DNA from: Bombardia bombarda
Taxonomy: Eukaryota > Ascomycota > Sordariomycetes > Sordariales > Lasiosphaeriaceae
Assembly: GCA_030512295.1 (NCBI GenBank)
Contig: JAULSR010000009.1
Location: 248,001-312,000 of the forward strand
DNA: 64,000 bases
Direction of reading: 5' to 3'
The notes beneath the pieces were generated by a model, which was given only the letters and a program-made list of their open reading frames with translations, searched no databases and was not told the DNA's origin. Position 1 is the stretch's first letter. The number at the start of each line of letters is the position of its first letter. A program made the position numbers and the translations under genes. Shown here one piece after another: positions 54,705-64,000 of the stretch.

Positions 54705-57226
54705 CTTGGCGGCGTGAGTTGGGGTTGAGATGCTGATTGTCGTGTAGGAACGGCCCAGCGAGACTCAAACTCGGGCGTCGGTGCCTTTTGAGGCACGAAA
54801 CGATCTCTCGGGTCCGAGTTTTGGGAATGTGGAGTCCTGACTACTGTGAGGTCGAGGATGGGATGCTTGGCAGTTTGAACGGATCCGAGCCGGCAGACAA
54901 CTGAGCCGGAGGCCAGCGATTGATGGCGGCAGAGAGAACCAACGCGTCGCACAAAGCAGGTCGCTAAATAGTGCCGAAGCTTTCACCAAGCCACTGTGGT
55001 CGTGAGAGCAGTGGTGAACAAGAAGGTTGAGGGTGACCGAGGCTGCCGGGTAGCTCCATCTTTATGAATGCTACCCAGGGCCCAGGCACCACATGCGGAT
55101 TACCCTAAACTAGACTAGGTGGTGCGCAGCTAGCTGGGGAATCTAATGGGAAAAACTCGACACAAAGTCCTTATCTTTGGACATGGATCTGCCAGCCAGT
55201 CACTAATCCCAAATCCATCGCAGCATCTCGCCTTGAGCCCGCCTTGAGACCGCAGGCATTGGCCACTTCCAGAGGGTTGAAGGCTAGCCCCGGTCGAGGG
55301 CCCGCGGGCATGGCGTCTTGTGTCTTGGCAGAGTGGACATCGCCGCCGTTCGAGAAGGAGCATGCAGTCACAACAGCCGGGGTGTCCCCCACCGGGGAGC
55401 GTTAGGATCTCCAGCTCTACATCAGGTCTCCAACCTCGAGGCGCAAACGAATTGGCTTTTTGAACGGCCTGTAGCGATGCACCGTTGACTGGTTCATTGG
55501 CTAAATTGTGAGAGGACGGGGTGGCGACTCGGCGATGGCCCCCAACCCAGAATTCGTATTTCCCTAGCGCCCACCGAACATGATGAAAGGGCTATCTCGA
55601 TATCCACAATCCCCGGCGCATCTCTCTTTGAAACTCGCCATATAGCAATGTGCCCGACACACTATCAGAAGCTCCGAGGCCCTATCCATGACCTGATTCC
55701 TTTACAACTGGCGTTGCAATCGAAAAGAGCTTGAAGATGATTGGTTGGCGCGTCAAGATTAGGGAACTTATTGTCCGCTTCACGCACTAAACCAGTAACA
55801 AAGACAGCCCAAAGAGAGGGGCGCCTATCTCGCCAAGAGGTCAATGAAGTCGGACCCGCGCACACCACGTCCTGATAAGGCTTAACCTCCTGTATGCAAA
55901 CCCCAAAGCTTGCCTCGGGCTCTTGCATGCTGCACTGTTGCTCGAACCCCAGACAAAACGATGGGTAGCCTCCAAATGCCAATCGCTGATAAGGGGTCCT
56001 TTGCTGCTTGGAAGCTGAAGTCAGCCCGAAATGGAAGGAATGCAAAGCAATGACCACGCGACAGCATTTCGTGGGGTGCGGCCATGGCCGTGCGGCACAG
56101 GTTCGCTGGAGGGCGAGTGCCGACCTTTGGATTGGACTCAGCTCCGTCAAGATGAACCATCCATATTTGGGCGGTTTGCGGCCTCTTCCGCCGACGGTGC
56201 TCGACTCTTGTTCCCTCGCTCCAAACCCCAGCTTCCGAATTTGGCGTCCCAGTTGGCGATCAAATCATGGTGCACCATCTCACCTTTATTTTCAGCGTCT
56301 GGAAGGAGGTTGGTTCTTCTGATCTCTCAGCGGCAGCACCGTCGCGTCTTACGACTCGTGCCAACTCCCATGACCTCAGAGGCTCCCGCGGCTTCTTTCA
56401 GGAACCCTCAATGATGGCGGTAAGCTCCGCTTTTAGACGCCTGGGCTCTCTGTAGTGATGCGGACGCCGGAATTACAGCGGCGGAACAGCCACAGATCCA
56501 CTGGTGCAGCCATGATGTCTGCTATAAATGAGCAGAGGTCTACTAAAATTATCTCTGAGCTGGCTTGGACCGGCCTACCATCGCGCCGCAGTCAAAGGCT
56601 TCTCTGCCCCTGAGAAATGTGTGGCATGTGACGTAACCCACATTTGGCACGGCAACAGACCACAACATGCTGGGAAAAGACGATGGCCAGGGGCACGACC
56701 CCTGAAAACCGGCCATGACCGACGACAAAATCCGACAAATGAACCGCTCGAGTTAGTACCTGATACTTGGACGAGTATCCCGCAAGTAGTGGTACCCTTT
56801 GTCTGTCTCCATAGGGAGATAGATATGGCTACGATCCGTTGCCCCCAATGCCAAGTGCCGTGTTAAGACCCGTGCCAAGCTACGGCCGAGATACCGTGCC
56901 GAAGTCGTGTCCATTGACGGTCCCGATCAACACCCGACGGTACAGTTCCAGGTCCCTTCTCGCAACGTAGTGTTGCTAAGATCTCGCTTGATTTCTTAGC
57001 CAGGTGAACTGAGTAGTGGGAAGAACTGCTAAATTTCTATCATACTACTTTACCTACACAACAGGTCTACCGCCATCGCTGTTCAGTACCGCCGCCGTCG
57101 TATTACGTCCATTCGCTACGGACAAGAAACAACCAAAAAAAAAAAAACATGTGGTACTCAGCAAACGTCCATCCTGCTAATCCTCCTGGACCAAAGTATG
57201 CATGGCCTCCCATCTGTGCCCTTTCA
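54705..57226. other. Gene-free interval upstream of azgA
   Basis: 2.5 kb with no recognised gene. The first about 700 bp should contain the azgA promoter (GATAAG on the minus strand at 55175-55170; two more GATAAG on the plus strand near 55875 and 55988). Frames such as 55665-56150 (minus) and 56528-56866 (plus) have no motif. A13 at 57137-57149. Confidence 0.4.
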
Positions 57227-59046
57227 CTAGCGCCGTCGCAATTTATCAAGCTCATCCGGCACCTGGGTCAGCCCGCCCGTCTTGACGTTAATGCCACTCA
57301 GAAAGTGAGTGTGTAAAGACAGTTGAGCAACCGGCCCTGGTCCGCTGCGATCATCAACTCGCTCCGTGGGTTCGATCTCAGCCAGTATTTCCCGAACACG
57401 CTTGTGCAGCGGGCGGTTGACGGCCTGGTCAAAGTGATGGTATCCATGCTCGTCTTCCTAGGTTGAGGCATGGCTCTTACGCTCAAGTTCCCTCAGCTGT
57501 GTTCGTCGTTGTAACTCCGCAAGTATCCTCGCTTTCCTCTTTAACCAATTTGCCTTCTCATCCTCGGCTGTCTCTTCGTCCTCCACGGTCTTGTTGTCTT
57601 CGGTCGTCTTGTACGTGAGTGTCATACCGTATTTCGCCGCTATCAGCCTTTTTAGCTCAAATTCCTCGTCTGACTGATTCTCCTTCTCCTTCTCCGCCTC
57701 CTTTTCCTCTTCCTTTTCTTTCTCCTTCTCCCTCGCCTCCTTCGCCTCCTTTTCGTCTTCTAGCTCCATTTCCTTTAATTGATCTGACAATTTGTCCAAT
57801 ATCTTGAGCGCCTCCTTTCCGTCCTCTATCCCCCTTTCCTTTAATTGACCTAAGATCTTAGCTAATCTCTTGAGCGCCCCCTTCAACTCTTTCTCGATCA
57901 GCTCTTTCTCCTTCTTTTCTTTCTCCATCTTTTCCTCCCTCGATCCCTTTTCTTTTTCAAGATTATTCGCCTTCTTCTCCTGCTTCTTCTCCTTCTTTAG
58001 CTCCCTTTCCCCCTTCAGTCCCCCTAAGCTCTTGATTATCTCCTTTAGCCTCTTCTCTTTCTCTAACTTCTCCTTCTCCTTCTCCGCCTCCGGCCCCCTT
58101 CCTCCCTCAATCCCCCTATCTTCTTGACTTTCTCTCTTAGCCCTTTTTCCATCTCAAGTCTCTTCTCCTCTTCCTTCTCCTTTTCCATCGCCAACTCCTT
58201 CCTCTTTTCATCCTCCCTTTTCCCCTTCTCCTTGTCCGGATTCTCAGCCCCGCTATCGTCTGTTCTCAAGGATTCGGGGACCCAGGAAAGCGACGTGAGC
58301 ATAGCTGGGTTGAGGACTCGGCTTTGCGGTATCGGTGAGCCGTACCATCTCACGATAGCCGGGTGCTTTTCTGAAAACACCTCCTCGTCATGAGGCGGCA
58401 GCATATTCTCTGGTGCGGGAGTTGTCTTTTTCGGCACAGGCTGGTCTTTATCCACTATGTCAGGAGTGCTATCCTTGTCGGTGCTAGTCGGCCTCGGTGG
58501 CGTGTCTTCTTTCGCAGACTCCTTTTGTGTTTGAGTCTTCTTCTCCGTCAGAACCGGGTCTTCCTCCACTGTGTCGGGAGTATTGTCTTTGTCGGCGCCG
58601 GCGCCAGTCCGGCTCAGTGGCGTGTCTTCCCCAGGCAGCACATCTTTTGGTGCAGGAGTCGTCTTTTCTGGCATAGGCTGCTCTTCATCCATCGTGACAG
58701 AGCTGCTGTCCGTGTCGCTGCCAACCGGGCTTGGGAGCGTGTCGTCTTTCGAAGACTCCTTTTGTGCGGGTGTTTGAACTTCCGTGAGAGGCGGCTTTTC
58801 ATCTTTCGGAGGCGGCGTGCTTTCCTTGTCGGTGTCGGAAGGAGTTGGTAGAGTGTCGTCTTTCGAAGACTCCTTTTGAGTGGGAGTTTTGGGTTCTGCG
58901 AGAGACGAGTCTTTGTCCTTTGGGAGCGGGGTGCTTCCCTTGTCGGTCTTGGTGGGAGTTTGTGGAGTGCCGTCGTTCGAAGACTCCCTTTGTGATGTCC
59001 GCTTCTTTAATATCACCTTCCCATCTTTGGTAATCCAGGAAGCCAT
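57227..59046 (-). pseudogene. K/E-rich repeat protein gene, broken by a frameshift and an in-frame TAG
   Basis: From the ATG at 59046 (MASWITKDGKVILKK) a 327-codon frame runs to a TAG at 58065-58063. It first encodes about five imperfect repeats of 37-41 residues (pattern TPxQKESSKDDTLPxP...DKxSTPxxxD), then a segment ending in EEKRLEMEKGLREK. The next frame is already open from about 58150 and continues as a Lys/Glu coiled coil to a TAG at 57460-57458. A one-base change at the C5 run 58094-58098 would connect them. After that TAG the same frame continues without a break (EDEHGYHHFDQAVNRPLHK...) to TAG at 57229-57227. No credible intron explains either interruption. The family is unknown. Alternatives are an assembly error at C5 and stop readthrough. 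Confidence 0.6.
58400..59000 (-). repeat. Tandem protein-coding repeats (37-41 codons)
   Basis: About five diverged copies, each with a QKESSKDDT or APKD/APEN head and a DKDSTPD-like centre; the types differ in order, so the array is not simple. At DNA level, GTCGTCTTTCGAAGACTCC-like blocks recur (for example near 58745, 58860 and 58972 plus strand). Confidence 0.75.
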
Positions 59047-60390
59047 TGTTGCGGTACTGGAACGTTGGGTAGAGAGCCCTGTGTGTCGGTGTGTTGATAA
59101 TTTTGCCTGAACAGGACAGAGAAGCCAGTAGTGAATGTCCAAAAGATTGGCGTTATGGGTTCAAAAAACAATATGGAGGGCTACCGGCGCAGTTGATGCT
59201 AAGATGATGCTGATACGGTTGATGTGTTGCAATGTTTTGCTTGGTTTGGATGGCATAGAAGATTGCACTTCTGCAAGGGTTGGAGGCCTTTTAATTAGGG
59301 GAGGAAACCCCAATGTGGGATGGGATGGGATGGACAGCTGATTCCTGCATGCCTCAGTTACCGAACATAACCGCGGCCAGGCTGGGACAATCCACCAGCC
59401 GGGAAGGTGCAAGAGATACTGCTCCACCATCGGCTTCCTGATCAGACTTCTGCCCAGGAAGGTTCGACCGTACCCAAAAACTGTTAAAATAAATCGACAA
59501 ACTCTTCTTCCCATTGGCTCCAAGCCCAGTCACCCGCGGCTGCCCGGCCAGCCACGTTCAAAAGATACTCGGCAATATCATCATGCCCCATATTGAACCG
59601 CGCCCGCGAGCGGCGTCTGACGATCATCCGACAGCGAGTACGCATCATCGCACGGATCCGCCCCAGCCTCGGAGATGTGCGGGAACCAGCTGACGTCGCC
59701 GTCGGTGGTGGATCACCTGCATTTCCAAAGATCTCGCAACGGCACTGCATCTCGTGTGCGCTGGCTTAACCGCTGTAAACTCGATTTACGGTTACCGGTA
59801 AATACTTAAACGGTACCTGCCCGGTCTAAATACATCAGACGCCACACCGATGGGTTTACGATAAGACGAGGTTTCGATGTGCCGTACAGAAGTGGAGCTG
59901 CACCGTCAGGTAGCGACATCTGAAAAGGTCGCTCAATGTACCATCGCGTGCCAAGACTGTAAACACTACCTAGGTACAATCAAACCAGTGCTGGATGAGA
60001 TAAAACCATTGTATTTTACAGCCTGCTGGCGGTGGTTGAGACACCAACTAATGGTCAAACGGTAAAAATAGTTTAATTTACCCTTTACGGTATGGCGATA
60101 TCTCCTTCCTTCCCAACCGCAACCAAACCGCATCACATGCGGTAGATTGACGGGTCCTTCCTCCAAGTTATGAACCATCCCCAACCACTCGCAATCCTCA
60201 ACCGATCGTCAAATTTCGAGCCGCTGCGCATCTTGTCCATTTCCCAACACTTCACTCCTCACTCACTCAAGCACACATTAGGTCTAGGGTTACACAACAC
60301 AGCTTCCAATCATTCACAAGAAACACCGATCACATTCCTCGACGGCTTCATCCTGCGACTTGGAAGTGGCGCTCCTCTAGGACCGGCAGA
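59047..60390. other. Intergenic/relic region
   Basis: Contains the coding-like relic at 59581-59712, listed separately, and AT-rich DNA with repeated ACGGTA/TACCGT motifs (about 59780-60090). The 90 bases before 60391 are an ordinary leader. No complete gene. Confidence 0.4.
59581..59712 (-). pseudogene. Unidentified coding relic
   Basis: The minus-strand frame from 59712 to the TGA at 59583-59581 reads STTDGDVSWFPHISE then AGADPCDDAYSLSDD and RQTPLAGAVQYGA, with composition like a real protein, but it begins directly after a TGA and has no start. A second frame (59750-59484, ATG start) overlaps it. Could be the last exon of a decayed gene; family unknown. Confidence 0.35.
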
Positions 60391-61062
60391 ATGGCAAATC
60401 ATCTCGAACGCCTCCCTCTAGAGCTATTGATCATGATTGTGGAGGAGTGCGAGCCGCACGATCTGCTTTCTTTTTCAACCGCCTGTAGGAAATTCTACCA
60501 AGTCCTCGAGCGGCACCGCTACGTCTTGACCAACCGAATAAAGGCCGCGCTAGACAAACCATTGATTCCCTTGGCCCTACACATCGTAAAGTTTCTTCAG
60601 TTCAGATGGCACCTTGACATCCGGGGCAGTAAATGGGAACTGGAGAAAGAGATCAGATCGTTTCTGGATGCGCACATCATCCTGCCCTGCTCACAGACCG
60701 ACGCGCTACAGCTGCCCACAGACCTGCCCACCATCTGCGACCTGGCAGCCTATTGTGAACATCTCAAATCGAAACACGATCACCCAGAGGACCCACTGAC
60801 GACCATGCTTTACGACTGGCACGGTTGCGCTTTTTCATGCACATGTATAGTTACCCGTGCCAAGGTCACGACGCAAGAAGGTCTATTCGTGAACAGCCCC
60901 TCCCAAAATGGACAGTGGGAGACCTTTTCAGGTCACTTTGCCAATTGGAATCCTGGGGATCCTACATGTAATGCGCTGTGGTCAGCCCTAAATATAACAC
61001 CCGGTTTTGCGCCAAGTCACCAGTTATATTCACTACTCAGAAGGGAGGTTTGGTGTACCTAG
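60391..61062 (+). CDS. F-box protein, C-terminus probably frameshifted
   Basis: The ATG at 60391 opens 223 codons. Residues 1-45 form an F-box (LERLPLELLIMIVEECEPHDLLSFSTACRKF), the module that binds Skp1 in SCF ubiquitin ligases. The rest has no recognised substrate-binding repeats. The frame ends TPGFAPSHQLYSLLRREVWCT at a TAG, but the +2 frame over the same bases continues KGGLVYLAGIKELAES...FKMVWGSPHGQIGLLLI to a TGA at 61169, which looks like the true tail. A one-base indel near 61035-61050 would join them. F-box genes of this type are numerous and variable in fungal accessory regions. Confidence 0.65.
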   Translation: MANHLERLPLELLIMIVEECEPHDLLSFSTACRKFYQVLERHRYVLTNRIKAALDKPLIPLALHIVKFLQFRWHLDIRGSKWELEKEIRSFLDAHIILPCSQTDALQLPTDLPTICDLAAYCEHLKSKHDHPEDPLTTMLYDWHGCAFSCTCIVTRAKVTTQEGLFVNSPSQNGQWETFSGHFANWNPGDPTCNALWSALNITPGFAPSHQLYSLLRREVWCT

Positions 61063-61169
61063 CCGGAATCAAGGAGCTGGCTGAATCACCTTTTAGCGAC
61101 TGGCAGACGTCTACATTCAAGATGGTCTGGGGATCACCACATGGACAAATCGGCCTCCTTTTGATTTGA
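61041..61169 (+). pseudogene. Out-of-frame tail of the F-box gene
   Basis: Encodes KGGLVYLAGIKELAESP and a short tail in the +2 frame relative to the F-box frame, overlapping its last codons. No usable GT-AG intron of normal size bridges the two. Confidence 0.45.
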
Positions 61170-61689
61170 CTGAAGCGGAGTTATTAGAGCTAGTTAGCGG
61201 GTGTATTACAGCACATGCTGCTCTTTTTTTTTTCTTCTTCTTGGCAGAGTACGGTGACCGTCACTGTCAAAATGTCATCAGCGAATCAACCATATGGTGG
61301 TTGTTGGGATAGACATGTGACCATTACCTCCTGTGTTTTTCTCGTCTATAGACCAGCAGATACCTCTCAAACATAGCCGCCAAACAACACATGCTGAACG
61401 ATGACTTAGGGTGCATTGTGGATTCTACGGCACAATGGTGTAATCGTGTTGATGTTTGTGACCAAAAAATGCTGGTACTTATTCATCACTACGTAGAGCT
61501 ACGTAGAATACCTACCTTAGGTACTATCTATCTACCCTCTACCTCAGTACCCATATGCTGGATCTCGTACCTCGAATACCAAAAAAAAAAAAAGAAAACA
61601 AAACGAAAAGAAAACCTCCCTCTCCAGCTTTGCTCATGCATTGTCAGCAGATCAACACACGTCTGCCTCGTCCATTACTTCAAGTTCTT
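61170..61689. other. Intergenic region
   Basis: Contains T- and A-rich runs (about 61226-61235, A13 at 61580-61592) and a CTACGTAG/TACCTTAGGTAC-type palindromic stretch (about 61488-61525). No gene seen. Confidence 0.5.
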
Positions 61690-63405
61690 CTAGCCTTTCC
61701 GCAGAAATTCTCTCATTTGAGAGTAGAGCTTCTCGTCATCCCCGTTCCAGGGCTTGCCCTGAGGAAAAACAATCTTTCGCAGCCGGTTCAGCAATGGGAT
61801 AAGTGGCTCGTAGTAATTATGGCGTGAAGTTATCAGTGACGGTCTTCATGAAAATCACCTCATCCGCCACGACGCCGAGTTTCATCCCGGCCAACTCCTC
61901 CGTATCGACGTAATTCCACCTGTCAAACCGCGAAACAGCTCTACTCTCGCCGGGCCCTTTGTAGTGGATGCATATCCAGAAAAGCACCCAAAAGAATGAC
62001 TCGAGATCGTGCATGAAGGAATGCTGCTCGCCCAGAAGCGCCCGGATTGCCATGAACGCCCTCGTGCCGGTCATGCCCTTTGCTCCAGAGGCGCCATCTC
62101 GTTGCTCTCTGGCGGCGAGGTCCAGGTCAATCAAGAATGAAGGCCAGGAGAGGTTGCCGTCGTCCTCATTGATCATGAGATTGCCGATAGAGATGTCTCT
62201 GTGAAGGCAGCCGATCTTGCGCCGCAAGGACTCATGTCCTTCAATGCAGCCCTCCAACACAGCAAGCAGGGCCGATCGGGAGCTTGCCTCGTAGATGGGC
62301 TTTCCATAGTCACGAAGAATGATACGTCGATGCACCCGATTCGATAGTGCGTCGCCGCCAGCCTTCGTTGGATATGCCGAACAGGATCGCTTACTAAGGG
62401 GCAAAGGGGGCGTCAGATGGTCGCTTCTTGCTAGTAGCGCTGCTGCTGTTGTTACGACCTCTCCGTGAAGCTTTAGACGCGATTATACTCGGCGGCGGCA
62501 TCGAGCGTTCTGGCCGGTAATTCGTAGCTATGGTAACATCCAGTCCTCTGCGAACGTTGTTTCGAATGTCGTCATCCGTGCTATATACTTGAACAGTTTC
62601 GTAGTAATAGTATCGGGCCACGTTGACAACACTTTGATTAGTTGCCTCGTGTATCAATTCGCCCTCCTTATCGTATTCGGGGTATTGCTATGAGTCTTTG
62701 ATAACGAGTGGTGTCTATGGGTATCCTTCGCGATAGGCTTTCCAATACGTCGTATGTAAGAGAAGGCAGGTACGCCTGATCAAGGTGGTCACAATGAAGA
62801 CAACTGGGAAGGCGAGCAATGAAGATAACTAGGAAGGCGAGCAATGAAGATAACTGGGAAGGCGAGCAATGACTGGTATTGGCGTAAGACTTCAACCTGG
62901 CCCTCGCAACGGAAGGTGGGCGAGGGCCGCTGCTTATATACATAGATGGTGGGATAACTGGCATGTGCTTGGGGATGTCCTTGGCTTGGGGATGTCCTTA
63001 CAATAGATTTAATACTAGATGTGGGCATCGTCTGGATTATCGGCGATAGCTGACTTAAAGAGTAGTTTAATACGATTAAGGTCGAAATCGTCAAAGAAGA
63101 GCGAGAGTTCAAGCCACATAATGTCGTTTCGAAAGCTGCCGCGACCGGTCCTGGTAGGTAGTAGGTCGGTAGCGGCAAGGTTTTGCATCGCTCTCAAAAA
63201 GGCGTAAATAAATTTCCGGAGCTCTCCCTATCGATTAGAGAAGCATACTATAGCGAAGCTGGATTGCCATACCATCTTGGTCAAGTTGACCCAGCGCGTC
63301 CGGAGTGCATGGGATCTTCCCGTCTTCGCAGACCAAATTAAACGAAGCACGGAAGGCATCAAGGCACTTTCCGATGGGATTGTTATTGATGATCTCTGAC
63401 TGCAT
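61690..63405 (-). pseudogene. FunK1-type fungal protein kinase, multiply disrupted
   Basis: Collinear fragments of one kinase lie in three frames on the minus strand. The first is MQSEIINNNPIGKCLDAFRA...LGQLDQDGMAIQLRYSMLL, ending in TAA (63405-63238). Next come GELRKFIYAFLRAMQ and GRGSFRNDI...LELSLFFDDFD, ending in TAG at 63015. A degenerate stretch follows, then TPLVIKDS-TAG-QYPEYDKEGELIHEATNQ with TAG at 62688 where the family has Trp. After a frame change at G5 (62406-62410) comes LSKRSCSA...NRVHRRIIL, the catalytic loop CLHRDISIGNLMIN and FLIDLDLA. After another frame change the C-terminus reads YYEPLIPLLNRLRKIVF to TAG at 61690. The kinase motifs place it in the fungal FunK1 family (Pkinase_fungal). 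With at least three stops and three frame changes it cannot make the full protein. Confidence 0.8.
62796..62870. repeat. 25-bp tandem repeat inside the kinase pseudogene
   Basis: Three copies of GAAGATAACTGGGAAGGCGAGCAAT with one or two mismatches. The unit length is not a multiple of three, so each added copy shifts frame. A second small direct repeat (CTTGGGGATGTCCTT twice) is at about 62969-62999. Confidence 0.85.
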
Positions 63406-64000
63406 TAGACTATTTATAGTAAAAAAGCAATGGCTTTAAGTACAAGTACCGTAACAATGTACGCTATATTAATTTTAGGGCGGGTGGGATGCTTTCGATT
63501 GCGGGAGAGGGAAAACGACCGAAAGGAGTCGCGTTTCCGTTGCATTTCGGTTGGTTGCGCAGAGTTTCTGCCCAGTCGCCCAGCCACAAGGCTCAGCCAC
63601 CGTTGGGAAATTTTCATTCCAAAGTCATTAGTCAGCAATAAGCAATCAGCTGTCCTCCACCAAAAAAGAGACTTCATTCGCCTACCTAAGCACATTCATC
63701 AAGTTTCGTGTGTGGATTTTATGCCAAGGTATATAGCCGGGGCTCGGACGCAAGGGATCTTGAACGCTCAAGTCATCACAATGGAGATGCCCGGTCCTCA
63801 GATGGCTCACGCGGTTCCTTAACATTGTCTCAACGCCTGCAAAGCTTGCGTTCGCTAATTAATAGCCAAAGAACAGTACCACCACCTATGTGCTACATAA
63901 AGAATGACCAAGGCATTCGCGTCATTCCTTTTCCATCAACACTAATCCACCAAATGATCAGCGAAACTAAATCAACAAGAAGAAAAAAACTCATTACTCT
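63406..64000. other. Right-edge region
   Basis: A 130-codon plus-strand frame at 63430-63822 has no recognised motif. The remaining sequence is AT-rich. No gene supported. Confidence 0.4.

Noticed and set aside
57459..57481. 23-base GTAAGA...CCTAG segment as an intron removing the in-frame TAG
   Set aside because: Too short for a spliceosomal intron and its removal would shift the following frame.
58124..58851. Plus-strand frames rich in Ser/Phe and Arg/Leu
   Set aside because: Antisense of the Lys/Glu-rich coiled-coil gene; low complexity explains the openness.

Overview
The window is nuclear DNA of a filamentous ascomycete (Pezizomycotina, most likely a Sordariomycete). The evidence is the gene set (Ssk1, Rvs167, AzgA, Mte1/Dbl2-like, FunK1 kinase, zinc-cluster-like regulators), genes scattered on both strands without operons, short GT-AG introns with CTRAC-type branch points, CT-rich leaders and frequent TAGG/GTAGGT runs. 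Naming the class is inference; no rRNA, tRNA or mitochondrial sequence was recognised.

Left part (1-15.2 kb): first exon of a CCDC97-like gene leaving the left edge; ssk1 (HOG-pathway response regulator, minus); a divergently transcribed P-loop ATPase (plus); a relic of an aminoglycoside-phosphotransferase-like gene; mitochondrial ribosomal protein mrps35/bot1 (plus); and a four-exon dual-specificity-type phosphatase (minus) with unusually long introns, one of them GC-AG. From 15.2 to 27.3 kb the DNA is gene-poor. I found only two small spliced genes there: a 65-residue Cys-rich protein whose exons are too short to show as open frames, and a 155-residue four-helix membrane protein.

Middle part (27.3-54.7 kb): a conserved Ser-rich hypothetical protein; rvs167 (BAR-SH3, minus) divergent from a Mte1/Dbl2/ZGRF1-like DNA-repair protein (plus); two tandem genes for proteins that pair half of a Zn2Cys6 cluster (CX2CX6C only) with hydrophobic C-terminal segments; tad2 (tRNA wobble adenosine deaminase) with a long N-terminal extension; a double GFA/CENP-V protein with an in-frame hexanucleotide repeat; and the purine permease azgA.

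Right part (54.7-64 kb): a long gene-free stretch, then a zone of apparently decaying genes: a K/E-rich repeat protein broken by a frameshift and an in-frame TAG, an F-box protein whose C-terminal tail continues in another frame, an unidentified coding relic, and a FunK1-type kinase with several stops and frameshifts plus a 25-bp tandem repeat inside it. This looks like a lineage-variable accessory segment next to conserved housekeeping DNA.

The genes do not form one pathway. The most interesting candidates for new biology are the tandem half-zinc-cluster/membrane protein pair (with a 54-nt frame-preserving intron inside the metal motif of one of them) and the small CXXC protein. All splice sites were read by eye and checked only for phase and motif continuity.
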